From positions 75,914,705-75,978,704 of the forward strand of contig CP136067.1 of NCBI GenBank assembly GCA_032622095.1: DNA of 64,000 nucleotides. Direction: 5' to 3'. The notes under the pieces were generated by a model, which did no database searches, was not told the DNA's origin, and was given only the letters and a program-made list of their open reading frames with translations. This document shows positions 24,150 to 34,273 of this stretch, piece after piece. Source of the DNA: Siphonodentalium dalli (taxonomy: Eukaryota > Mollusca > Scaphopoda > Gadilida > Siphonodentaliidae). Within the stretch, counting starts at the first letter, position 1; each line of letters opens with the position of its first letter. A program made the position numbers and the translations under genes.

Positions 24150-24672
24150 GTATGCCCAATAAGAAATACACCACATTCGCCAACCGGCGGTTGAGCCGGT
24201 AAGTCGCATTGCTGGCATTTGTGTCTTATCGCTGTTCACGTTGACTGGTCCTGGATCGCATGTGATTTGTGAGGCCGTCCTTCGGGAATTAGCTGCCCGA
24301 GCGATCCAGCGTGAGTTGTTTAATGGACTTAGCGGAGGATTATGGATTTAATCCCATCTGCTTTGTTAGCCGCCTTGGACAGACTGATCGTTGTGGATAC
24401 CCTTAGCTGGGCAATATACCAGGCTAAGGGAAGCTTCGTGCATATGTCCGTGGACTACCAGATTGCTCCAGCAGTACCCTCTGCTGGTGGTAACTCGGAA
24501 GCTGAAACCCATTAGCGACCTACCATCTGGTATGGAGATCTCGGCGACCAGAAGAAGAGGCGGAGGAAGACGACCCCCTCGAGAAGAAGAGGGGACGCGG
24601 ATAGGAGGGCCAAGTGGAAACAGGGGCCAGCTGAGAGACACACAGCTCCCCCCCACTTGACATCCACTGACG
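24150..24672 (+). pseudogene. Basic/Pro-rich repeat-encoded protein family, unit 5 (3'-truncated)
   Basis: A 5' region at 24190-24330 matches the 5' region of unit 2. The reading then starts RIMDLIPSALLAALDRLIVV, DTLSWAIYQAKGSFVHMSVD, YQIAPAVPSAGGNSEAE and stops; the basic patch follows in a shifted frame. Similarity ends at about 24672, just before an AT run. N-terminal identity to unit 2 is high by eye, so these two are the closest relatives in the cluster. Confidence 0.55.
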
Positions 24673-24857
24673 ACACCGATGTCTATATATATTTATTATA
24701 GTACCTCCACTATGGAGAAGAGTATTGACAGGTTATTTACAATGTTGCCGCGTTGTGAACAATGATATGGATGTAAAACACGTTTTCAAATATAGTTCAG
24801 GTTAAGTAGATTTTGTGAGAGTTCGAACTCACATTAAAGGTTCGAGTGTCACATCAA

Positions 24858-25595
24858 CTAGGAAACATTCTGTGTAGTTTGGCCTTTGATGACAGAACAA
24901 GTTGCAAGAAGAAATGATGCTGAGTGGAGTAATATGTCGTCCGCACACTCCGTTAGATGCTGGGGAGGTGCAGAAACGTTCCCTCCGAGTAAGAATGCAG
25001 ATAGTGATTTATCGTCCAAGGAGTCGTGCATGAAAAGGAATATTCCAATACCAAAGTGATTTATAATGAATTCCAAGTAGCTATTTCGGAGAGAAAGTAT
25101 GACTTCTGATGGACAATATCGTACAGCGTGGAGGATTTCGTTGTTATACTGGCAATCACAAGCATTGCATCTCAGATTATTCATGTATGTTGTCTTGTTG
25201 AGTAATAGGTCAAGGTTTCGTAGTTGTGCTGAACGGTCGGGATGTTGCTTCAGGAGTTTCCATATCGTCCAGTTAGTAGTGGGGTCTGTGTGGACCAATC
25301 GGAAAGTGTTAAGGGATTGGTTGCTGTAAACATATAACGACCAGGCAGTCGAGTAATGATCCGAAACAGCTTTCTTGTAAATACTTTTCCATGCTGCTTC
25401 GGATGGAAATTGACCAGTATTGGTGAATGTGTCGAGGAAGTCGTATAGTTTATACGCTTGGAGGATATGAACTATATCGGTCACGAATCCAGTTGTCAGT
25501 CGATCAAACAGAGTGTACTGGTAAAACCGTTGAAGAAATATCGTCGGAATTATCAACAGACGAGCGACAACATGGACCAACTGCTGAAACAACAT
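24858..25595 (-). pseudogene. Non-LTR retrotransposon ORF2 C-terminal region with zinc-knuckle-like motif
   Basis: A 245-residue minus-strand frame ending at 24858. It contains helical segments (SIYKKAVSDHYSTAWSLYVY, TNWTIWKLLKQHPDR) and then LRCNACDCQYNNEILHAVRYCP, a Cys-x2-Cys ... His-x4-Cys pattern typical of the zinc-binding tail after the reverse transcriptase in many LINEs. No RT palm motifs are present upstream on the minus strand, because the copy is joined at about 25500-25600 to a different repeat. It is therefore a 5'-truncated or rearranged LINE fragment. Confidence 0.6.
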
Positions 25596-25735
25596 GGAGT
25601 GGAGACGACGATAACAACATCAACATCATCATCAGACGAAACTCAAAGAATGAAAAAGAAGGCAAACATAAAGAAGAAACATCATGTCTAGATCATTTTT
25701 TTCATCCCCTCATTGTTATATTTATGTAAAGGATA
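25540..25735 (+). pseudogene. C-terminal fragment of the basic/Pro-rich repeat family
   Basis: On the plus strand the text ETTITTSTSSSDETQRMKKK, then ANIKKKHHV and a stop, resembles the Ser/Thr/Lys-rich C-terminus of unit 3. It overlaps the start of the antisense LINE frame, so the two repeats meet here. Confidence 0.35.
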
Positions 25736-25752
25736 ATGACTGAGTGAAGTGT

Positions 25753-25803
25753 CTGGGGCCAAATAATCACCCACGGCAACGAAGCGGCCGCGGGTGATTA
25801 TTT
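25753..25803. repeat. Hairpin, 14-bp perfect stem
   Basis: CCAAATAATCACCC and GGGTGATTATTTGG face each other across about 22 GC-rich bases (GGCAACGAAGCGGCCGC). Possibly a tiny MITE. Confidence 0.7.
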
Positions 25804-25809
25804 GGTCTC

Positions 25810-27678
25810 AGAATCTGACTTAAAACCCATACACCCAATGTGCAAATCATATACGAGTGGCATATGGGTACACAGTGGCCTTTCGGATATGTATTAATGT
25901 ATAAGCTGACTGCTCATGTTGGCCAATGTGCCGCTTTGCTGAACGGCCATTAAAACCTACTATTCAGTAATTGTATTGGTTTGGCCTATACACATAGCTG
26001 ACCTGATAGGGAGCGGTTGGCAACTGTGCGTGTGATATATTAACACAATCTGCAGTCGTCACATTTCAGCACGGGCTGAATGCAAGTTATCATTAATCAG
26101 GAAAAAGTACCGTGTTGTATGTCACCTCACACTTCTGGTCTGGCTTCCCCTTCATAACCCAGACCCACATGTTAAGACTCATGCTATTGTGGGTTGTCGC
26201 TCTACTGTGGACTCGCGGAAAGCATGTGAGATAATTTGTTTTTCATTTTTATCTATTTCAGCCTATTTTTCGTATATGATTTCATATTCAATCGTTATTT
26301 GTTGAAAGATTACTAGCTTGAATTTCAATAACCCTCATTTGGTCAAAGAAGGGACGTGGTAACACGGTTTTCGTTTGGGTGGGGCGTCAAGCTTCGAAGT
26401 TTAAACTGCAACCCTCAATTCTGCAAACTGTCCTGCATCCCTTTTCGGGGTAGCAAACAGCATTTTTCAACTGGATTTCTTAATTTTTTCTTTGTTTTCT
26501 GTTTTGCCCGTCCATTTTATGTTTGTTGTTGTGTGCGTTTTAATTATTATTTTAGAGTAGACGCGATTACTTATTTTGAAACCCATAAATAGTTATCGTT
26601 CTTTACATTATATTATTCGTAGAACTTTCATTTAGTTTATCTTGATTTAATTTAGAATTGGACCGATAAATTATTTCTATAATATGACCGTGTGGTGGGG
26701 GTTGGTTGGTCAAACTTCTCATATATGACGAGCTGTCTTATCTAACATTTCTATGTATACAAACTTTTTTGTTTTACTTGGCAATCAACATGTTATATTT
26801 AAATATTGACGCGAAAATGTAGGTTTTTTTGGGATATGGACAACTAGGAATTTCCAACTGCTAAGCATACAACTGGTATACGTCAAGCTTTCCAACTGTT
26901 GTATACATGTCTCACCAACCCTCTTCTATGGTGGTGATTTTTCCAAAATTATGACACTTTTATTACAAATTTTCGCCGAAATGTAAGAAGGATTTTAATT
27001 TTAACATCAGATAGATGTCAATTTATTGTTACTTTTACAATTGATGTGTCATTAACTCATTGATATTTCCAACTATTGAACATTTTGATAACAGTTTCGC
27101 GCGAAACCAGCTCAATCCACTCGCCACGTCATTGTCTCACTTTTTTCACAAATTTGGAATAGTTTAATAATGGCTGCCAGTATGTTTGCAAAAGCGACAG
27201 GAATAGCCATCTATATTATGACCAGTTTGTAATAACCAAAAGAGTCATTATTTAAAGGGGCATTTTGTCCCTGTAATTTTGGAAGCATGTCTAATATAGG
27301 TTGATAAACACTTTCTACATTCGATCATTTGAATTAGTCTTTATGTGGCTTTAACAGGCTGTTGAACATTTTAGCGCATTTATCGACTGATGTTGAACCA
27401 TGGAACCGGACCGCGATGTAATAACATTTGAGCATAATTTCGATCTTCAAACCACCCATCCCTTACAATATACATGTATATGTTTTTCAATGTTTTATAA
27501 ACATAATGGCCTTTATCCATTCCTTCATATTAGCCACAGGTCGTGAAAATGACAACTAAGAAAAAATAACGGTACATTTTCAAAACAGCATCACTTTGCT
27601 CTACCAACATCATAGTAATTCACCAGGACCCACCAGCATAAAAGCAGGACCACTTAACCAGGCGTGTTTATTCCTCTT
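25810..27678. other. No gene seen
   Basis: AT-rich intronic sequence. The dispersed motif AATTTCCAACTG occurs near 26848 and a related TATTTCCAACTA near 27063. A splice-acceptor-like TTTTATCTATTTCAG ends at about 26262, but no matching donor was found. Confidence 0.35.
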
Positions 27679-27764
27679 CCCGAGGTGGTCATTATTTTAC
27701 CGGTCATTATTTACATAATGCACAGTTGAGCTAATAATGACTCGCAAAATAATTACCACCTCGG
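27679..27764. mobile_element. Small palindromic MITE
   Basis: CCGAGGTGGTCATTATTTT and AAAATAATTACCACCTCGG are inverted with two mismatches across about 45 bases. Confidence 0.65.
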
Positions 27765-27830
27765 CGTCTTCGGTGGACATTCGTCGGGATAATACTCTTA
27801 AGCAACAACAATAGGTAGACGCGCAAGTGG

Positions 27831-27945
27831 GTTTTTAACATCTCATAACCCCCAAAATCACTTCAAGTGGGTTGTAGGAAAGGGCATACTGCCCTTTCAA
27901 ATCCTCCCGGGTCCTTAACAAATTCCAATAAAGAGAAATGATATA
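27831..27945 (-). repeat. Solo 3' tail of the 20-24 kb repeat family
   Basis: The reverse complement of the tails of units 2 and 3: AAGTGGGTTGTAGGAAAGGG followed by CCCTTTCAAATCCTCCCGGG. No coding attached. Confidence 0.55.
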
Positions 27946-28175
27946 ATTAACTTGAATTGGTTCTGATGTTGAACTTGACCCAGAGTCTGTACTATTTTGG
28001 TATCATTGATGAGAATCCTATCAACACCTGCTCAGTTCAGAACATAATTCCTTTTATGCCCTTTGATAACTGGATAATCATCGATGTGTAGTTACCTCTT
28101 GGGGAAACAAGTAAATACGCATCAATGAATATCCAGTTATCAAATTGTTGAAGTAATTTAACGTATAGTACGTAT

Positions 28176-31100
28176 CACCCCCGTGTACGTGGTACGGCCA
28201 AAGCCGAGGATACGGCCAAAGCCGAGGTAATGGGAAAGTCATTTTCACGTATATGATATGGGGATATGTTTGTTTCTCATTGTAAAACAGACATCAAGCA
28301 TCGTATGTGAATGACCACACGAAGCAGAAGTATTTATCCACCAGTTATCAATCAGTTTTCCCAGATCAGATCATTAATTTTTTTTTGGCGAATTTTTTCA
28401 ATGGTGTTTTTGCTTTTGCTCACTCAAATTATCGAGAACATCCACTCACTAGTATAGTTCCTGGACTTCCACGCTTCCAAAACAAATTCCGGTATATAGT
28501 TGAATCTGTCAATGAAGCATAGGATTTGACAGAATTTTAAAAATCCATGTCGTTCTCAATATCCGCGCGATATGAAGGGACCACTGTCGATCCAGAAAGA
28601 TCCGAAAGGCACAGATGAAGATCCGACCAAACGCCGAGTTTCTGTGCAGTAAATATGCGTATATATTACTTAAGGAGTTCTGGTGAGTGTTCGAGTGTTT
28701 ATGTGTATCTGAGACTGATCAATTGGACTGCGAATGACATCGGAAATATGAATCCATAAGATATTCGAAATATTGTGAATATGTTTCAATTGAAATTAAT
28801 TGAACATCCATCTCAGCATTCAGATTTGCGATCTCAAGAACGTGAATGAATGATAACGCGATGCCTTAATCACACGCACGTGAATGCTGCCGTTCGCATG
28901 CATGCAGCTAATCGGATATTCGTTTAGTATTAACATGCTTGCATGGAGTTTGTATATATACCACACATACCGGACGACACGGCGTATCAACGATTTGTTC
29001 CAATCATGTTTATTGTACAGACTTTATGACTCGTTCCCACTCGAGTAGACCGTTACGCGACAATGAAACCGAAAGAATATACATATATCGTATTGCTCCA
29101 AATTATGCAATTCTGGCTTTTTTAAAGAGTCATCAGATAAAATTGTAACGATTCTATGTTAACACACTAAACATCCGAACATATATAATCACAATGTGCT
29201 ATGTGTGGCACACGTGTGTGCCTTCTTATCTGGATATCGATGGGCCTCTGTATTGTGTCTATGTAGCACGTGTAGTCAACTTACCAACCTACAACACCAT
29301 GTTTAAACAAAATCAAACCAGACCATGCGGTTTTGATAAATAGCGTATCTTCCTCAGATGAAGCTATATATATATCGCGGATAGAGCACGTATAAATATT
29401 TATCTTTTTTTCTTGTGATGTTTTGTATAAGAATTATCATTGGAAATTTCTCGCCTGACTGCCACCATGTGCTATGGTATACAGTTTTCTCTGTTGAATG
29501 GTTTGACAGAGGTTATGACTCCCCACAACAAAACAAATACTCTCCCTGAAGACAAATAAATGTATGATGCATGACACGTTATACTCATCATCGGGTATCG
29601 TGAATGTTTGCACGAGTTGAGCTATACTCACAACAATTATATCTGTCTGTGAACAAAGCAAAAACAGTCAGTCCGCATAAAATCACTGGGCACTGAAGGC
29701 TTAATTAAAGTATAATTAATCCCTTGATCGGTCAATTCATCCGGTCCCTTATGTGTTGCGCGGATATTTTGTGGCATCTCGAATTTAGTATTATGAAACA
29801 CCATGTCTGAATCAGACGCGCCATTGGAAATTGTGCCTATAGAGGAAGCGTTAGGGAAAGCCAGATGCGACTTGTGCGGAAAATATTTTTCTACAAATTA
29901 CAATTAACCTAAAGCGGCATCTTAAAATACATGTTGGTGACGAATCCCCGAAATGTTCGGCGTGCACTCAGTTGTTTTCAACAGAAGAAGAATTAACGAG
30001 CCACAATCGCTCCAAGCATGCATATCACAGCCTCTGTTCGGAGTGAGGACACACATTTAGGAGAAAACGTGATTTGAATACACATGTCAGACGGAAACAT
30101 TGTTCTAAAAAAGACCCCTTATTGCATCATCATTGCTTCGGGTAGTACTGCCCTGACAATACCATGCAAGTACCATAAGTACCAATATATTTCAACATGT
30201 GCATAGAATTGAAATTGACACCAACATCTCGTGATACAGTCGAAATAAACAAGGCCACGTGTTGCAAACGTTGATTAATTGAACAGTACGTGCATACAGT
30301 GCGTGCATATATACAGTGCGTGCATACAGATCAACCTCGACGAATTTATGACGTTATTTGATTAAACGATAATTAGATTGTTTTGAGTGACAACGTGTCA
30401 CAGCGACTGTGTGGCTTGGTTGTCGGAAATAATATCAAACTTTTGCGGTCGTTTTAATTGTACTTTCTACTTTGGCGACTCTCTTATGAAATAACGCGTG
30501 GCATTATGAGAAATAAATATTCCTATTAAGCCTATGCAGTTACAAGTTACCATATAACACGCTGGGCGTTGTAGAATTTGTTTTCAAACTTTTCGGTAAT
30601 ATCTGCAGACCATTAATTGAAACAAGAATCAATTCTGACCTCGTTAAACTAAGAATGCTAACGTTAACATATTGAATCTACCAAAACAACAACACATGTA
30701 TATACGATGAACCCATGTAATAGTTCCCAAAATGGTGGAGATTTATGCACAATTTCATTTAGATTGTTGTGTGCAAATCTTAGCGATATTACGTTTTTTC
30801 AAAATAGGTGAAAAAGAATAATTCTAGAACTTAACAAGCCGAAAACTAAATATGCAGACAATACGAATTGAAAGTCATCGTGACGCTGAACATCCATAAC
30901 AATTCTGGTTAAAACCATAAACCAAACTCAGGACGGAGACCCTGATAAGATAAGATTCATTTCGGTTAAACATACATATCAATTACAGTACATGCAACCT
31001 ATACGATAACATAATGAAGTCTTGTGTAAATATTATGCCCACTAAATATGTTGTCCTATAGGACTGAATTAGAAAAGTTATAAACTATAGTGTAATTTAC

Positions 31101-32218
31101 ATGTGCACATAACAATCATGGCAGTATACACATGTTCCACAGTGAAGTGTTTATTATAAATATAAATAACTTTGTTGTGTGTGTACATATATGTTCGGAT
31201 GTTTAGTGTGTTAACATAGATAGACTCGTTACAATTTTATCTGATGACTCTTAAAAATGCCAGAATTGCATAATTTGGAGCAATATACGATATATGTATA
31301 TTCGATAAGATGATTCGGTTTCATTGTCGCGTAATGGTCTACTCGAGTGGGAACGAGTCATAAAGTCTGTACAATAAACATGATTATAACAAATCGTTGA
31401 TACGCCGTATCGTGCGGCATGTGTGGTCTATATACAAACTCCAAGCATGTTAATACTAAACGAATATCCGATTAGCTGCATGCATAAGAACGGCAGCATT
31501 CACGTGCGTGTGATCAAGGCATCGCGTTATCATTCATTCACGTTCTTGAGATCGAAAATCTGAATGCTGAGATGGATGTTCAATTAATTTCAATTGAAAC
31601 ATATTCATAATATATATGCACACAATATTTCGAATATCTTATGGATTCATATTTCCGATGTCATTCGCAGTCCAATTGATCAGGCTCAGATAAACATACA
31701 CACTCGAAAACTCACCAGAACTCCTTAAGTAATACGCATATTTACTGCACAGAAACTCGGCGTTTGGTCGGATCTTCATCTGTGCCTTTCGGATCTTTCT
31801 GGACCGACAGTGGTTCCTTCATATCGTGCGGATATTGAGAACGATACGGATTTGTTAAATTCTGTCAAATCCTATGCTTCATTGACAGATTCAACTATAT
31901 ACCGGCATTTGTTTTGGAAGCGTGGAAGTCCAGGAACTATACTAGTGAATGGATGTTCTCGAAAATTTGAGTGAGCAAAAGCAAAAACACCATTGAAAAA
32001 ATTCGCCAAAAAACATTTAATGGTCTGATCTGGGAAAATTGATTGACAACTGGTGGATAAATACTTCTGCTTCGTGTGGCCATACACATACGATGCTCGA
32101 TGTCTGTTTTACAATGAGAAACAAACATATCCCCATATCATATACGTGAAAATGACTTTCCCATTTCCTCGGCTTTGGCCGTATCCTCGGCTTTGGCCGT
32201 ACCACGTACACGGGGGTG
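28176..32218. mobile_element. 4.0-kb DNA transposon with about 1-kb inverted arms
   Basis: The left arm (28176 to about 29195) begins CACCCCCGTGTACGTGGTAC and the right arm (about 31187-32218) ends GTACCACGTACACGGGGGTG. The arms correspond in inverse order throughout, for example at 28620/31770 and 29165/31195, with modest divergence. Just inside each end a GGCCAAAGCCGAGG unit occurs twice. Bases next to the ends are CGTAT on the left and AGTAT on the right, four of five matching, which may be a decayed target duplication. Mirror-image 71-residue open frames in the two arms are the same sequence read twice. The central 2 kb holds a zinc-finger pseudogene and no recognisable transposase, so the element is nonautonomous or its transposase is of an unfamiliar kind. 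Confidence 0.8.
29803..30145 (+). pseudogene. C2H2 zinc-finger protein pseudogene inside the 4-kb transposon
   Basis: The reading starts MSESDAPLEIVPIEEALG and finger 1 begins CDLCGKYFS. A frameshift near 29904 (the first frame ends TAA) is needed to continue with LKRHLKIHVGDESPKC. Finger 2 is CSACTQLFSTEEELTSH and ends RSKH. Finger 3 begins CSE then TGA at the second Cys position, followed by GHTFRRKRDLNTHVRRKH; a single-base change from Cys to stop explains this. The reading ends at TAG 30143-30145. Three fingers of the Cys2-His2 type bind DNA in the family at large. One frameshift and one nonsense change make this copy dead. No intron is seen across the three fingers, so it could be a processed copy or a native transposon gene. 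Confidence 0.75.
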
Positions 32219-32970
32219 AGTATCCCCTGGTGAATATTTCTAATGGCGATGGCATATGGTGTTAAATAAAATGTGTTATGCTTCATTAATATTGTTGGAT
32301 CTTATCCCTTCCATATTACAACGTGAAGTCAAAATTAGTTTTGTTCCAGAATACCCTTCAGCTTAAAAGATTTCTTGAGATCGGTAGCTGAAGAGAACGC
32401 CAGTCTGCCGCCCCTACTACATCATCTGAAGAGAAATATCTTCGAAAGAAACGAAACCGAGGCAAGACCATGTTATCATACATTATGTATACGAATTGGC
32501 AACACATCATATCAATCTGTCAATGAGAATGGACTGCCAACAGTTTTACTGTGAATTAGCACACATATAATTATACCACTTGAAGCCATACCACGCCTCT
32601 CTGGCCGATACAACTTCCCGTCATGAAAGACCGGCTTTGCACTTGATCCTCATGTTATGTTTGTTATATATAACAGGAGAAGTTTTAGCTACGATTGTTC
32701 AATTATTGGGTCGGACGATGGAATTTTGTCATAATTTAAGACTTTTGGGTGAATAATCATTAATTGTCTCTAGCTTTCGCTGATATCGATGACATTATCG
32801 TTCTTCGTGCCCAGCATGAACACTGCTTCGTGGTGTATTTCCTAATGTATTGTGTTCAATGAAATGGTGTTAGCGTGAACGTTCCAATTGCATTCACTTT
32901 CTCAGCGCTATACATAAAGCTGTAGAACACCTTTTTTCAAATTCTGAGAGCGTGCCTAGCAGGGGACATG
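32219..32970. other. No gene seen
   Basis: AT-rich intronic sequence between the 4-kb transposon and the iteron array. Nothing recognised. Confidence 0.4.
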
Positions 32971-33135
32971 TCTCTATTCCGAAGGTTCGCTATTCCGAAG
33001 GTTCACTATTCCGAAGGTTCTCTATTCCGAAGGTTCGCTATTCCGAAGGTTCACTATTCCGAGGGTTCGCTATTCCGAAGGTGTTCTATTCCGAAGGTTC
33101 GCTATTCCGAAGGTTTTGTTATTTTAAAGGTTAAT
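32971..33135 (+). repeat. 16-bp iteron array CTATTCCGAAGGTTCG, left copy
   Basis: About ten units of CTATTCCGAAGGTTCG/A with small changes, decaying to ATTTTAAAGGTT at the right end. It is preceded by GTGCCTAGCAGGGGACATGT. An inverted array of the same unit lies at 38001-38120. Confidence 0.9.
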
Positions 33136-34273
33136 TCTATATTCTAAAGTATTCAGAGGGTTCTTTGTCAGGAAGACTCTTTTTATGAAGGAAATCACTT
33201 AACACATTAAAACAATGAATGTGATTATTTTTTTTCGTGGGTTTCCTTGAGATTACTTATGACTTTATATCTCAATAATCTTAGAGGCAAGAATACACCA
33301 GCTAAAGGCGGATTATAACAGTGGGGCTATATAATGAATACTGGAGCGCCATAACATACTGCGTAGCTGAATATCGCTGAATATCGCTGAATAGACGGGT
33401 ATGAGATGAACCTAACTGCAATATACCATTTCCGAGTTACAATAAATTGAAAGCTCTTCTGTGTTGGAGGTAAGAAACAGACATCACGTTACATCAATGT
33501 AGGGTTCTTTTTGTAAACAGATCGCCGCGAAATGTCATTAACATAATGTGAAAATAAAAGCTACAAAATGCTGATTTTCCTTAATTTATTACAAATACAC
33601 ATAAGTGACCCACGAAAAAGCACTTTAGACTGATTTATTTTGTTGTGTACAATCGAGGACATTAATTCCCTGTTTGTCTTGCAAATAATCAAGTTGTCTG
33701 TCGAGGCACACGTAGCCTATAATTATGTTCCATTATATACATAAATCTCTATTATTCATCTATATTGTATACATAAATCTCTATTATTCATCTATATTAT
33801 TTTCATAAATTGTTTATCATGAGTTACTCTTGCAAATTATATAATAAAACTGACATTCAAAAAATACTTTATAACCTGACATTCTCCAACATACAGTACT
33901 CTTGTGAATCTTTTTACTCACTGACATTTCAACAAGCAAATTATCTGTGTATTGTCGGCGCACATCCAAATGTGGACAGGTTGCAGAAATACGTGTTCGA
34001 ATGATTCAAATCATGATGAACCATATTTCTTCGGCAAAAAGATTGAATGAAAACACTGGCTTCGTGTTGTTATCTTCGGCACCACCCCCACCCCCATTGA
34101 AAATAATACACTGCGCAACAAAACCAGATGAAACATAAGCATAAAAACATGTCGGTAATTCAACAAAAACAACATGTTCACAGTCTATTACACCGGATAA
34201 GTTGATAATACAATATTTTGGAGCTTCCAAATGGTATATAATATGGCACATATTGTGACATATATTTATATAC
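33136..34273. other. No gene seen
   Basis: AT-rich. A donor-like GGAG|GTAAGA occurs at about 33469 but no open upstream exon fits. A 29-bp tandem pair based on ATACATAAATCTCTATTATT is at about 33738-33800. Confidence 0.35.

Noticed and set aside
28307-28522. 71-residue frame repeated at 31872-32087 on the opposite strand
   Set aside because: Both are the same sequence in the two inverted arms of one transposon, so the repetition is not independent evidence for a gene.
32971-33135. Heat-shock-element array (TTCCGAAGGTTC)
   Set aside because: The GAA-TTC spacing is right on one side but TTC and GAA are only one base apart on the other, so the 5-bp HSE rule is broken in every unit.
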